DNA from: an uncultured Acidobacteriota bacterium
Lineage (GTDB): Bacteria > Acidobacteriota > Terriglobia > Bryobacterales > Bryobacteraceae
Direction of reading: 5' to 3'
DNA: 64,000 nucleotides
Assembly (NCBI GenBank): GCA_902826605.1
Contig: CADEFM010000014.1
Location: 81,531 to 145,530, forward strand
This document shows positions 9,616 to 18,036 of the stretch, piece by piece (positions within the stretch are counted from its first letter, which is position 1; every line of letters starts with the position of its first letter). The translations under genes were made by a program, and so were the position numbers. Under the pieces are notes generated by a model. It saw nothing but the letters and a program-made list of their open reading frames with translations, made no database searches and had not been told where the DNA came from.

Positions 9616-10044
9616 ATGATGAATTCCATGTGGAAAATTCTGGTAGCTACCATTTTGCTCGCCTTTAGCGCCACCGCGCAGCCGGCGGACACGTATAAAA
9701 TCCGGCTTGCCCCCGTTGCGATCGATGCCGCGATGAAAGCCAACATCGCCGGCGAAGGCTTGGCTACGGCGACGCTCTCTGGAAACAAACTCACCATTAG
9801 TGGAACGTTTAGCGGGCTGAAATCGGCAGCCACCGTGGCTCACATCCACCAGGGGACGGTTGCTGGCGTTCGCGGCGCTCGTGTGCTGGACCTCACGGTG
9901 ACCAAAGATACGAAGGGAGAAATCTCCGGCACGTTCGACCTGCAGCCCGAACAGGTGGACTTCGTTAAGAAAGGCCGCTGGTACATTCAGATCCACAGCG
10001 AAAAAGCTCCCGAGGGCAATCTGTGGGGCTGGCTGATGAAGTAG
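9616..10044 (+). CDS. exported CHRD domain protein
   Basis: A 142-residue protein made of a signal peptide (residues 5-20, ending near ATAQPA) and one CHRD domain, with the typical VAHIHQGTVAGVRG strand and a C-terminal YIQIHSEKAPEGNLWGWL segment. CHRD domains were defined in chordin and occur in many bacterial exported proteins of unknown function. The start at 9616 places the signal peptide correctly; the open frame extends 29 codons upstream without a signal. A cytochrome-PQQ dehydrogenase follows 12 nt later, so both are probably made together in the periplasm. Confidence 0.85.
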   Translation: MMNSMWKILVATILLAFSATAQPADTYKIRLAPVAIDAAMKANIAGEGLATATLSGNKLTISGTFSGLKSAATVAHIHQGTVAGVRGARVLDLTVTKDTKGEISGTFDLQPEQVDFVKKGRWYIQIHSEKAPEGNLWGWLMK

Positions 10045-10056
10045 GAGACGAAAACC

Positions 10057-12138
10057 ATGAAGATTTTTCTCACCATCGCACTTGCCGCAGGCACCGGACT
10101 TTTCGCTCAAACGCTGCAGCAGGCCGAGGCCGGCCGTACGCTCTATCAGGCGCGGTGTTCCAGTTGTCACGCGCCGGACATGGGCGGCTCGGAAGGCCCG
10201 CAACTATCCGGTTCCAACTTCATGTCTGCCTGGGGCGCCCGCACGGCGCGGGACCTCACTAGCTACATACAGTCCAGCATGCCGCCCGCGAATCCGCGCA
10301 GCCTCACCGAGGAAAATGCAGTCACGTTGACGGCCTTCATTCTGGCCGCGAACGGCGCTGCGCCGGGCAATCAACCGCTGACAACCGCATCGAATTTTGG
10401 GCTTCGCTCCGTGGCGAATGGACGCCCGGCGATCGCGCTGCAGGGCGGAGCCGCAGGGCCTGCCGCGAACGCTCCTTCGGGACCTCGAGGCCTGACCGTG
10501 GCTGGTGAGTTGAAGACCTATACGCCGGTCACCGACGCGATGCTGAAGAATCCCGATCCGGCCGACTGGCTTATGATCCGCCGCAATTATCAGGCGTGGA
10601 GCTACAGCCCGCTCGCTTCGGTCACCACAACCAACGTCAAAGATCTGCAGCTTGTCTGGACCTGGGCGATGAATGAAGGCGTCGGCGCGAATGAGCCTAC
10701 GCCTATCGTGCACAACGGCGTGATGTTCCTGGCCAATGTCGGTAATATCGTGCAGGCGTTGGATGCGCGCACGGGCGAGCTGATCTGGGAAAACCGCATT
10801 GGTCCGGATCGCTCCTCGGGCAACGGCGCGCTGCGCAGTTTGGGCCTTTATGAAGACAAAGTCTACATCGCCGCCACCGACGCGCGGCTGCTGGCCCTGG
10901 ACGCCAAGACCGGCAAGGTGGTGTGGGAAACCCGCGTTGCAGAACCCGGCAAAGGATATGGCAACACCAGCGGCCCGTTGCTCGTCAACGGCAAAGTGAT
11001 TCAAGGATTAGGCGGCTGTGACCGCTACAAGGAAACCGGCTGCTACATCAGCGCCTACGACGCGCGCACGGGCAAGCAGCTTTGGAAATTTGACACGATC
11101 GCGCGCGAAGGGACGCCCGGCGGCGACACGTGGAGCAACATCCCGAACCTATTGCGCGCCGGCGGCGATACATGGATCACCGGAAGCTACGATCCAACCA
11201 TGGATATGCTGTTCTGGGGGGTCGCGCAGGCCAAACCCTGGATGCGCGCGATTCGGGGGACCAACGCCGCCGCGTTATACACATCTTCCACCCTCGCTCT
11301 GCGCCCGAACGACGGATCGCTCGCGTGGTACTTCCAGCACGTGCCGGGTGAATCATTGGATCTCGACGTGGTCTATGAACGAGTGCTGGTCGATTCCGGC
11401 GGGCAGAACCTGTTATTCACCATTGGCAAGGACGGCATCCTATGGAAATTGGATCGTAAGTCCGGCAGTTTCCTCGATTACAAAGAGACCGTGTTCCAGA
11501 ACGTCTTCGACCGCATCGACAAAAAGACCGGCGAAATTCATTACCGCAATGAGGTGATCGAGCAGCGCCCCGAAGAGTGGGTGCAATCCTGCCCCTCCAC
11601 CGAGGGCGGGCACAATTGGCAGGCCATGAGTTATCACCAGCCCACCAACCAGTTGGTGATTCCACTCAGCCAAAGCTGTATGGAAATGTATGGACGGAAA
11701 ACCGAGCCAAAGGAAGGTTCCGGAGGAACTTCCGCCAACCGCCGTTTTTATGAGATGCCCGGAACCAACGGCAACGTAGGCAAGCTGGCCGCGTACGATG
11801 TGCGCACGATGAAAGAGATGTGGAAGCTGGAGCAGCGCGCGCCGTTTCTGACGGCGGTTCTTTCCACGGCAGGCGGAGTGGCGTTCGTCGGCGATCTCGA
11901 TCGCATGTTCAAGGCCGTCGACGTGAAGACCGGGCAGATTCTGTGGCAAACGCGCCTCGCGACTTCCGTGCAAGGCTTCCCGGTGTCTTTCAGCGCAGGC
12001 GGACGCCAATACATCGCGGTGTCTACAGGATTGGGTGGCGGAAGCCCCCGCAACGTCCCTGCCACCATTGCTGGCGACGTGCATCATCCGGCCAATGGGA
12101 ATGCGCTGTATGTGTTCGCGCTGCCTGAGAAAAAATAA
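10057..12138 (+). CDS. exported PQQ dehydrogenase with N-terminal cytochrome c domain
   Basis: Quinohemoprotein of 693 residues. A signal peptide (1-17) is followed by a cytochrome c domain with heme motif C34-S-S-C37-H38 and then a long PQQ beta-propeller (about residues 165-690) with repeated W-motif blades such as ALDARTGELIWENR and ALDAKTGKVVWETR. Known relatives oxidise alcohols, aldoses or polyols in the periplasm and hand electrons to the internal heme. Most quinohemoprotein alcohol dehydrogenases carry the cytochrome at the C-terminus, so the N-terminal position is noteworthy. GGAG precedes the ATG. Substrate unknown. Confidence 0.9.
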   Translation: MKIFLTIALAAGTGLFAQTLQQAEAGRTLYQARCSSCHAPDMGGSEGPQLSGSNFMSAWGARTARDLTSYIQSSMPPANPRSLTEENAVTLTAFILAANGAAPGNQPLTTASNFGLRSVANGRPAIALQGGAAGPAANAPSGPRGLTVAGELKTYTPVTDAMLKNPDPADWLMIRRNYQAWSYSPLASVTTTNVKDLQLVWTWAMNEGVGANEPTPIVHNGVMFLANVGNIVQALDARTGELIWENRIGPDRSSGNGALRSLGLYEDKVYIAATDARLLALDAKTGKVVWETRVAEPGKGYGNTSGPLLVNGKVIQGLGGCDRYKETGCYISAYDARTGKQLWKFDTIAREGTPGGDTWSNIPNLLRAGGDTWITGSYDPTMDMLFWGVAQAKPWMRAIRGTNAAALYTSSTLALRPNDGSLAWYFQHVPGESLDLDVVYERVLVDSGGQNLLFTIGKDGILWKLDRKSGSFLDYKETVFQNVFDRIDKKTGEIHYRNEVIEQRPEEWVQSCPSTEGGHNWQAMSYHQPTNQLVIPLSQSCMEMYGRKTEPKEGSGGTSANRRFYEMPGTNGNVGKLAAYDVRTMKEMWKLEQRAPFLTAVLSTAGGVAFVGDLDRMFKAVDVKTGQILWQTRLATSVQGFPVSFSAGGRQYIAVSTGLGGGSPRNVPATIAGDVHHPANGNALYVFALPEKK

Positions 12139-12152
12139 CTGCGAGCACCAAA

Positions 12153-12956
12153 ATGGGCGAAGTTGGCTCTATATGGCGTGACCGGTCAAATGTCTCTACG
12201 ACGGACTTGCTTGCCGAGGCTCTTACGGAAGATCCGCAAGCAGACGATCGCCCTGCGCTTGCTGCATTAGGACGCCTAGGAACCCTCGAAGTTTTCGAGA
12301 TGGCTCGCGACTACTGTCGGAATTCCGAGCCAAAGTTGCAAGCGCTGGGTCTGGAAGTGATTGCACAACTGGGCGCGGGAAAGCCCGACGCCGAGCGCCC
12401 CTGGCTCGAAGAGAGTGTCGCGATCGCCATCGAACATTTGGAGGACTCAAATGAGACGGTCGCCGTTTCGGCGGCGTATGCGTTAGCGCACCTCAAAGGA
12501 AATCGTGCGATCAACGCATTAAATGAGCGAAAGAATCATCGGAACGCTGAAGTGCGGCACGCACTTGCGCTCGGACTGGTCGGGGAGTCACAACCGGGTT
12601 CCATTCATACCTTGATTGAACTCAGTCGTGACCCCGACGACAGCGTAAGGGATTGGGCCACCTTCGCGCTCGGCGCTTCTACCGAAATCGACTCGGAGGA
12701 GATTCGCACTGCATTGAGAGCTAGATTGAACGATAGCTTTGACGAAGCTCGCGCGGAGGCGATCTGGGGTTTGGCGATCCGAAACGATCTCGAAGGCCTG
12801 CGATTGCTCTTGCATCGACTGGAGAGTGAAACACCTTGGCCAGGAGACAGTTCGGCAGCCGCTGATATATTGGGCATCAGTCAGACGGACAACTCTATCG
12901 AAACGCTGATTTTCGGAATTCGCGAAAGGTTGCGCAACCGGGAAACTGCAATTTGA
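12153..12956 (+). CDS. HEAT-repeat protein
   Basis: A 267-residue, probably cytosolic protein without signal peptide. From about residue 30 to 250 it consists of helical pairs typical of HEAT/PBS-lyase-like repeats, for example VAVSAAYALAHLKGNRAINAL and VRDWATFALGASTEIDSEEI. Such proteins act as scaffolds for protein-protein contacts. It starts 14 nt after the PQQ dehydrogenase stop and could be co-transcribed, though it looks functionally unrelated. It converges on the PilZ gene. Confidence 0.75.
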   Translation: MGEVGSIWRDRSNVSTTDLLAEALTEDPQADDRPALAALGRLGTLEVFEMARDYCRNSEPKLQALGLEVIAQLGAGKPDAERPWLEESVAIAIEHLEDSNETVAVSAAYALAHLKGNRAINALNERKNHRNAEVRHALALGLVGESQPGSIHTLIELSRDPDDSVRDWATFALGASTEIDSEEIRTALRARLNDSFDEARAEAIWGLAIRNDLEGLRLLLHRLESETPWPGDSSAAADILGISQTDNSIETLIFGIRERLRNRETAI

Positions 12957-12973
12957 GATGTCGCGTTCGAACG

Positions 12974-13348
12974 TTACAGCTTCAGCGCCGACGCCAGTTG
13001 CCCATCGTCATGGAAAACGTCGGTGACTCGGGCTCCGATGACAAATCCAACGCGCGTAAAGCGGCAATGCCGGACCTGCCCGTAGATGCGGGAACCGCCG
13101 AAGTAAAACGAAACGTAGCTCCCCGGCTCGGCGAAGGTTTGGGTCAGCAGCGCGACACCGTGCCTTGAGATATTGCGGAGCTCGGCACACACGGTCTCGG
13201 TTTCCGGAATGATGCGCAGCTGTACCATCACGCCCCTCGGAAAGATATACCGCGCCTCGCGCCGGCGGTCGCGTCTGGGCAGCTGATGTAATTGCGTCAG
13301 AGTCGCCCATGCCTCGGGCGTACTCCAACGTACTTGTGGGTGAGCCAT
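12974..13348 (-). CDS. PilZ domain protein
   Basis: A 124-residue protein with a PilZ fold. An arginine-rich segment (RRDRRREARY, residues 25-34) supplies the RxxxR c-di-GMP-binding motif, and NISRHGVALL (about residues 63-72) matches the D/NxSxxG motif. PilZ proteins bind cyclic di-GMP and regulate motility, exopolysaccharide or secretion by protein contact. No catalytic domain is attached and no partner gene is adjacent. It converges on the HEAT-repeat gene. Confidence 0.82.
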   Translation of the reverse strand: MAHPQVRWSTPEAWATLTQLHQLPRRDRRREARYIFPRGVMVQLRIIPETETVCAELRNISRHGVALLTQTFAEPGSYVSFYFGGSRIYGQVRHCRFTRVGFVIGARVTDVFHDDGQLASALKL

Positions 13349-13489
13349 ATTTCCTAGGTCCGCACTCTGAGGCTATCGCACCTAGACCGGGCGACCAATA
13401 CGGAGAACACCCTAGGAGATACGTGCTTTCGTTCTAAGTGCGTAACACTGTTTTCCCCAACGGCTTCATCCCGAGGATAATAGCAATGC

Positions 13490-14242
13490 ATGCGCGCGTT
13501 CAAATTGGTTCTCGAATATGATGGCTCAAAGTACTCCGGGTGGCAGACGCAAGTGAATGCCCGCACCGTGCAGGGCGAACTACAGCGTGCTGCCGATGCG
13601 TTGTTTGGCGAAGCCACCGATGTTCAAGGCTCGGGACGCACGGACGCCGGCGTGCATGCCATCGGGCAAGTGGCGCACGTCAAAGTTCAATCGCTCAAAC
13701 GCGATCTGGCGCCCGGCCGCATTGAGCGCGAATTGAATGACCGCTTGCCGTCCTCGATCGCCGTGCTCTCCTGCGAAGAAGCCCCGCCGCGATTCCATGC
13801 CCGGCATGACGCGGTTTCACGCGCCTACTTCTATCAGATCTCAACGCGTAAGAGCGCGCTCTCAAAGCGCTACGTATGGTGGGTGAAAGAATCGTTGGAC
13901 ATCGTGAAAATGCAGGAATGTGCCGCGCTCATCGCGGGACGTCACAACTTCGTGTGCTTCCGCGCGGTGGACCCGTCGAAACCTCCCGAATCCACCACGG
14001 TGGTCGTCGATTCCGCCGAAGTGGACACCGACCAGGATAAGGTGATCTTCCGTATCGAAGCTTCGCATTTCCTTTGGAAGATGGTCCGGCGGCTCACCGG
14101 AGTGCTGGTGAAGGTAGGCTTGGGCGAAGTAGATCATGAGCAATTCCGCGGACTGCTCGCGGGACGCAAGAATCCGCAGTTAGACGTCGCGGCGTGGACC
14201 GCCCCCGCATCGGGCCTGTTTCTGGAACACGTGAAATATTAG
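13490..14242 (+). CDS. truA: tRNA pseudouridine(38-40) synthase TruA
   Basis: Cytosolic enzyme that isomerises uridines 38-40 of the tRNA anticodon arm. Its 250 residues match the usual length. The N-terminal LEYDGSKYSGWQ motif and the catalytic GSGRTDAGVHA motif (Asp52) are both present, followed later by HNFVCFRA and FLWKMVRRLTGVL. A second ATG four bases upstream is out of frame. The gene converges tightly (1 nt gap) on the GtrA gene. Confidence 0.97.
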   Translation: MRAFKLVLEYDGSKYSGWQTQVNARTVQGELQRAADALFGEATDVQGSGRTDAGVHAIGQVAHVKVQSLKRDLAPGRIERELNDRLPSSIAVLSCEEAPPRFHARHDAVSRAYFYQISTRKSALSKRYVWWVKESLDIVKMQECAALIAGRHNFVCFRAVDPSKPPESTTVVVDSAEVDTDQDKVIFRIEASHFLWKMVRRLTGVLVKVGLGEVDHEQFRGLLAGRKNPQLDVAAWTAPASGLFLEHVKY

Positions 14243-14243
14243 G

Positions 14244-14618
14244 TTAGCGCTTCACCGCGAAAACCCAGCGATCGCCCAGAGCGAAGTTCAGCAGTGCCGT
14301 CGCTCCGATCGCAACCAGATTTGCGGGGAGCGGCGGCACGTGCAGCCATCCGGTGAGGACACGCATCCACAGCAAATTCGAAATGACGGAAACCAACCCA
14401 TTCGCTAGGTGAAATCGCAGCAGCCGTCCGGAACGTTTCTCGCGGCCCGCCCACGTCCAATATTTGTGCCAGACGTAGTTGTGCAGCAGCGCGATTTCCA
14501 CCGCGATCACTGTGGCAGCCAGGTAATGGACATGCCATCGCAGTAATAGGGCAAGCATCGCCAACTGGACACCGATGCCGATACCACCCACTGCGCTGAA
14601 TTTCAGCCAGCGCGTCAC
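14244..14618 (-). CDS. GtrA-family membrane protein
   Basis: A 124-residue protein with four predicted TM helices and the family-typical N-terminus (FSAVGGIGIGVQLAMLALL) and NYVWHKYWTW segment. GtrA-like proteins are thought to help move lipid-linked sugars across the inner membrane. The ATG overlaps the stop of the upstream CDP-alcohol phosphatidyltransferase by 4 nt (ATGA), so the two are translationally coupled and probably act in the same lipid or glycolipid route. Confidence 0.88.
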   Translation of the reverse strand: MTRWLKFSAVGGIGIGVQLAMLALLLRWHVHYLAATVIAVEIALLHNYVWHKYWTWAGREKRSGRLLRFHLANGLVSVISNLLWMRVLTGWLHVPPLPANLVAIGATALLNFALGDRWVFAVKR

Positions 14619-15301
14619 GGTTTGGTTTCTTCCTTATACAACTGCATGGTGTGGCGTGTAGCGGTCTGTATGAGGATCATCGCCAACACCGCGGCTCCAA
14701 TGGTGAAACCCACGTCGAACAGTAGGTACTGGCGGCTCGCGATCACGACGTGCGGTCTCCACAACGCGACAATATTCCCAATCGAAAGCAGGATGCGAAG
14801 TTCTGTTGGGCCGAAGCTCCAGTGCGACAAATGAAACGTCCCAATGGCGTAGGTCGCCAAAAAGACTTCAACCGACACCAGCAGGTACACGATCAAGAAC
14901 GCCGCGGCCACGCCGTGGCCGATGTAGCCGGAAAGAGCGATGCCCCCCATCAGAAACGTCATGCCGATCGCGTCCAGAATGTGGTCCACATAAAACCCAT
15001 AGCGCGGACGCTGCTTGTTGCGAACGCGCGCCAGCGTGCCATCCAGCGAATCCCCAAACCAATTCAACGCCAGCAGCGCAATCACCACCAGCAATGCGCG
15101 GGGATGCCGCCCCGCGTACCAGTAAGCCCCGCCCGCGGCCAGCAACGATATGAACCCCAGGGAGGTAAGGTGATCCGAATTCACCCAGCCAGGCAACCGC
15201 TCCGCGATCCAGATTAGCGTCCGTTTCTCGGCTGCCGCCAGTACACTGGTGTGAGAACGTTGGGCGGGCTTGAATGAATCGGTCGCTGGCATGGTTTCCA
15301 T
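14615..15301 (-). CDS. CDP-alcohol phosphatidyltransferase family protein
   Basis: Integral membrane enzyme of the family that joins CDP-diacylglycerol (or a similar CDP donor) to an alcohol. The complete signature DxxDGxxARxxxxxxxxGxxxDxxxD is visible, starting with DSLDGTLARV at about residue 84 and ending in YGFYVDHILD. About six TM helices. The first 35 residues are a soluble extension. The acceptor alcohol cannot be read. The stop overlaps the start of the GtrA gene. Confidence 0.88.
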   Translation of the reverse strand: METMPATDSFKPAQRSHTSVLAAAEKRTLIWIAERLPGWVNSDHLTSLGFISLLAAGGAYWYAGRHPRALLVVIALLALNWFGDSLDGTLARVRNKQRPRYGFYVDHILDAIGMTFLMGGIALSGYIGHGVAAAFLIVYLLVSVEVFLATYAIGTFHLSHWSFGPTELRILLSIGNIVALWRPHVVIASRQYLLFDVGFTIGAAVLAMILIQTATRHTMQLYKEETKP

Positions 15302-15340
15302 GATAGTCGAGACGCCGCTAAATGGCCTTGGTTAGCACGG

Positions 15341-15346
15341 TATAAT
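15341..15346 (+). promoter_or_regulatory. probable -10 box of greA
   Basis: A perfect TATAAT hexamer lies 24 nt upstream of the greA ATG. No good -35 hexamer is found at 16-18 bp spacing, so the assignment rests on the -10 match and the position. Confidence 0.45.
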
Positions 15347-15370
15347 CGCATTGGTAGCCCGTATTTTGCA

Positions 15371-15847
15371 ATGGAAGAACTGAAAAAGAAGCTCTTGGAA
15401 GAGATCGCGGTACTCGAAAACGAGTTGCGTGTCTTGCTCCCCCGGGAGATTCTGACAGCTCGCGCCCATGGCGATCTCAGTGAAAACGCGGAATATCACG
15501 CCGCCAAGGAACGCCAGGGCTACGTAAACGCGCGGCTGGGCCAGTTGCGTGCCCGCATGCGCGATATCTCAATGATTGATATGTCGAAGATTCCGCACGA
15601 CCGCGTGGGCCTGGGTTCCACCGTTGTGGTGCTGGATGTCGACAAAGACGAGCAGGTTCGCTATAAACTGGTCACCAGTGAAGATGTGGACGTCGGCAAA
15701 GGGCTGATTTCCACCAGTTCGCCCATCGGACGAGGTTTGCTCGGCAAGCAAGTAGGTGATACCGTAAAGATCCAGATTCCCAGCGGACTCCGTGAGATGG
15801 AAATCGTGGAACTGATCACTATTCACCAAAGCGAAGGCACAAATTAG
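15371..15847 (+). CDS. greA: transcription elongation factor GreA
   Basis: A 158-residue factor that stimulates RNA cleavage by stalled RNA polymerase. The N-terminal coiled coil has the family motif with two acidic tip residues (ARAHGDLSENAEYHAAKE at about residues 32-49). A globular C-terminal domain carries STSSPIGRGLLGK. Length and motifs are standard. It is followed after one base by a CDP-alcohol phosphatidyltransferase gene, with which it probably shares a transcript. Confidence 0.97.
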   Translation: MEELKKKLLEEIAVLENELRVLLPREILTARAHGDLSENAEYHAAKERQGYVNARLGQLRARMRDISMIDMSKIPHDRVGLGSTVVVLDVDKDEQVRYKLVTSEDVDVGKGLISTSSPIGRGLLGKQVGDTVKIQIPSGLREMEIVELITIHQSEGTN

Positions 15848-15848
15848 C

Positions 15849-16481
15849 ATGACCTTCACGCACGCCATCGGAGCCTCTTGTAACACGGTCATCCGGCTGA
15901 TCGTGCGTGGTCTGGCACTATCCCGCATCCACCCGAACGTCCTGACGTTCCTGGGTCTGCTGATTAACATTTTCGCGGCGTATTTGCTGGCCATCGGGCA
16001 GTTTCGCTGGGGTGGCGTCGTCATTATCGGAGCAGGCCTGTTCGACATGGTGGATGGCCGCGTGGCGCGCGAGACCAATCGTGTGACGCGCTTCGGCGGA
16101 TTTTTCGATTCCGTGTTGGATCGCTATTCCGACCTCGCTCTGCTGGCGGGCATGCTGGTCTGGTATGGTTCCATCAATCGCTCCTCGTATGTGGTGCTCA
16201 CCGCCATCGCGATGATCGCGTCGGTGATGATCAGCTATACGCGTGCACGCGCCGAAAATTCGATACCCGCTTGCAAAGTGGGTTTTATGGAACGTCCGGA
16301 GCGCGTGGTGCTGGTCATCATCGGAGCGCTGTTTGACCGCATGGCGCCCGTATTGTGGGTCATCGCCGTGCTCGGCAATCTGACCGTCGTCCACCGTATG
16401 ATTTTCACCTGGCAGGAAGCCAAACGCCTGGAAGACGCCCAGCTCAAAGGCACTAGCGCGCGCGCCGCCAGCAAGGTCTAG
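15849..16481 (+). CDS. CDP-alcohol phosphatidyltransferase (PgsA/PIS-like)
   Basis: A 210-residue membrane enzyme with the full CDP-alcohol phosphotransferase motif beginning DMVDGRVARETN and ending GGFFDSVLDRYSD. Several TM helices. The N-terminal HPNVLTFLGLLIN segment is common in phosphatidylglycerophosphate and phosphatidylinositol-phosphate synthases. The acceptor is uncertain. It is close to greA upstream and its TAG overlaps the GTG of the next gene by one base. It is the second enzyme of this family within 2 kb; the other is on the opposite strand. Confidence 0.88.
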   Translation: MTFTHAIGASCNTVIRLIVRGLALSRIHPNVLTFLGLLINIFAAYLLAIGQFRWGGVVIIGAGLFDMVDGRVARETNRVTRFGGFFDSVLDRYSDLALLAGMLVWYGSINRSSYVVLTAIAMIASVMISYTRARAENSIPACKVGFMERPERVVLVIIGALFDRMAPVLWVIAVLGNLTVVHRMIFTWQEAKRLEDAQLKGTSARAASKV

Positions 16482-17290
16482 TGCCTGTTTTACCCACCCT
16501 CTATATTCCCCACGGCGGTGGTCCGTGTTTTTTCATGGATTGGAACCCGCCGGACACCTGGAATCGCTTGGCCGATTGGCTAGGCCAGCTTCACGAACAA
16601 GTGGGTGAAAAACCTCGCGCGGTGCTGGTCATTTCCGGACACTGGGAAGAAGACTCCGTGACGGTGACCTCAAATCCCGCACCGCCGCTCTATTACGATT
16701 ACTACGGATTTCCAGAGCACACGTATCAGTTGGAGTACAACGCTCCCGGCTCTCCGGATCTCGCACGTCAGGTGGTGGATCTGCTTTTGCGTGGCGGCTT
16801 CCCCGCGAATGGGAATGCGGAACGCGGCTTTGATCACGGCGTGTTTGTCCCGTTCAAATTGATTTATCCGGAAGCCAATATTCCCATCGTCCAGCTTTCA
16901 CTTCGGACGGGTCTCGACCCCGAACAGCACTTCGCGATCGGCCGCGCGATTGCATCACTCAGGCGCGAAGGAGTGCTGATCGTGGGCAGCGGTATGAGCT
17001 ATCACAACCTGCGTGGATTCGGTCCATCCGCCGGTCCGGTCTCGGATCGCTTTGACGAATGGCTGACCACCGCAGTCTGCTCGCAAGACACCACGGAGCG
17101 TGACGAACTCCTTACGAAATGGACCACCGCTCCCGGCGCGCGGCAAGCGCATCCTCGGGAGGAACATTTGCTGCCGCTGATGGTTGCGGCAGGCGCTGCC
17201 GGGGAAGACCTGGGGCGTAAACTTTTTCAGGACCGCGTCATGGGTGCGACCGTTTCGGCATTCGGTTTCGGCATGCCCGTTTGGGGGTGA
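16481..17290 (+). CDS. DODA/LigB-type extradiol ring-opening dioxygenase
   Basis: Cytosolic iron- or zinc-dependent enzyme of the LigB class III fold, 269 residues. The expected metal-binding and active-site histidines are visible in IPHGGGPC, VISGHWEED, GFDHGVFVPF and GSGMSYHNL. Relatives cleave catechols (4,5-DOPA dioxygenase) or related aromatics; the true substrate is not known. The GTG start overlaps the preceding stop by one base. Together with greA and the phosphatidyltransferase it forms a compact three-gene run without obvious functional logic. Confidence 0.9.
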   Translation: MPVLPTLYIPHGGGPCFFMDWNPPDTWNRLADWLGQLHEQVGEKPRAVLVISGHWEEDSVTVTSNPAPPLYYDYYGFPEHTYQLEYNAPGSPDLARQVVDLLLRGGFPANGNAERGFDHGVFVPFKLIYPEANIPIVQLSLRTGLDPEQHFAIGRAIASLRREGVLIVGSGMSYHNLRGFGPSAGPVSDRFDEWLTTAVCSQDTTERDELLTKWTTAPGARQAHPREEHLLPLMVAAGAAGEDLGRKLFQDRVMGATVSAFGFGMPVWG

Positions 17291-17603
17291 GTATGCGCAC
17301 AGATTTCCCATTGACAACGGAAATCAACAGGCGCACAATCAAGCCGTAAACGAAGGAATGGAGTGGCCGGCCCATTGAAGTTGGGCCGGAGAGCAATGCA
17401 AAGGAGGTCCCCATAGAACCGGACAACCGAGGGGACGGGGGTTCCAGCTATTGATTCGGGAGGATGGATTCTCGCACGGCCGGAAACTGGCAGCATGTTT
17501 TTCATGATGTGCCGCGCTTTTGAGCGCAAATCGATGGCGTCACCGGGAATCGCAGAGAAATAGCCGGCTTCTCCCGTCCCTCTCCTCTCTTCTTCCGTCG
17601 GGG
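17291..17603. other. intergenic region with two potential hairpins
   Basis: No gene supported. A perfect 8-bp inverted repeat ccggccca / tgggccgg with a 7-base loop occupies 17367-17389. About 20 bases on, GTCCCC and GGGGAC (about 17407-17437) can pair, partly interleaved with GAACC/GGTTC. There is no T-tract, so these are not standard terminators. The region lies between the convergent dioxygenase and yraN genes. Confidence 0.4.
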
Positions 17604-18023
17604 TCACGCCGCCCACTCGCCCTTCAGCAGCCGCACTTCCGGCCGCTTCCTCATCACTACTGCTACTACGTCAAAGCGCACTCTTTCCCAGGGAGTATTG
17701 CTCTTCCGTGTGTATTCGCGCGCGACTCTCAGCATGTGGGACCGTTTGCGAGCATCGATCGCGCGGTCGGGAGGTCCGAAGTCCTCATTGCTTCGCGACT
17801 TCACCTCCACGAAAGCCAGCGCGTCACCGTCCCAGCCGATGATGTCAACTTCGGCGTCCCCCGCCGCCAAGCGGTAGTTGCGCGCGACGATAATGTACCC
17901 TTGCCTGCGCAAGAAGCGATGTGCCAGGTCCTCGCCCCGGCGGCCGAGGGTAAGGTTTGGCTCCCACTGGCGTACGCGCGCCCGATGGCGAAGCCAGTCG
18001 AAAAAAGTCGCGGCCCATTGCAT
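17604..18023 (-). CDS. yraN: YraN family (UPF0102) nuclease-like protein
   Basis: Small protein with a restriction-endonuclease-like fold. Core motifs are LGRRGEDLAHRFL, GDAEVDIIGWDGDALAFVEVKSR (acidic residues plus the E-V-K of a PD-(D/E)XK site) and RFDVVAV near the C-terminus. The family is widely conserved, often near rnhB or rsmI, and its role is unproven. The ATG at 18023 was chosen; a longer TTG start at 18062 would overlap the upstream methyltransferase gene. With this start the protein has 139 residues, slightly above the usual length of about 120. Confidence 0.9.
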   Translation of the reverse strand: MQWAATFFDWLRHRARVRQWEPNLTLGRRGEDLAHRFLRRQGYIIVARNYRLAAGDAEVDIIGWDGDALAFVEVKSRSNEDFGPPDRAIDARKRSHMLRVAREYTRKSNTPWERVRFDVVAVVMRKRPEVRLLKGEWAA

Positions 18024-18036
18024 TCGGGCTGAGGGT

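Noticed and set aside
17227..17616. 129-codon minus-strand frame below yraN
   Set aside because: It runs through the hairpin region into the dioxygenase gene and shows no domain; not kept as a gene.
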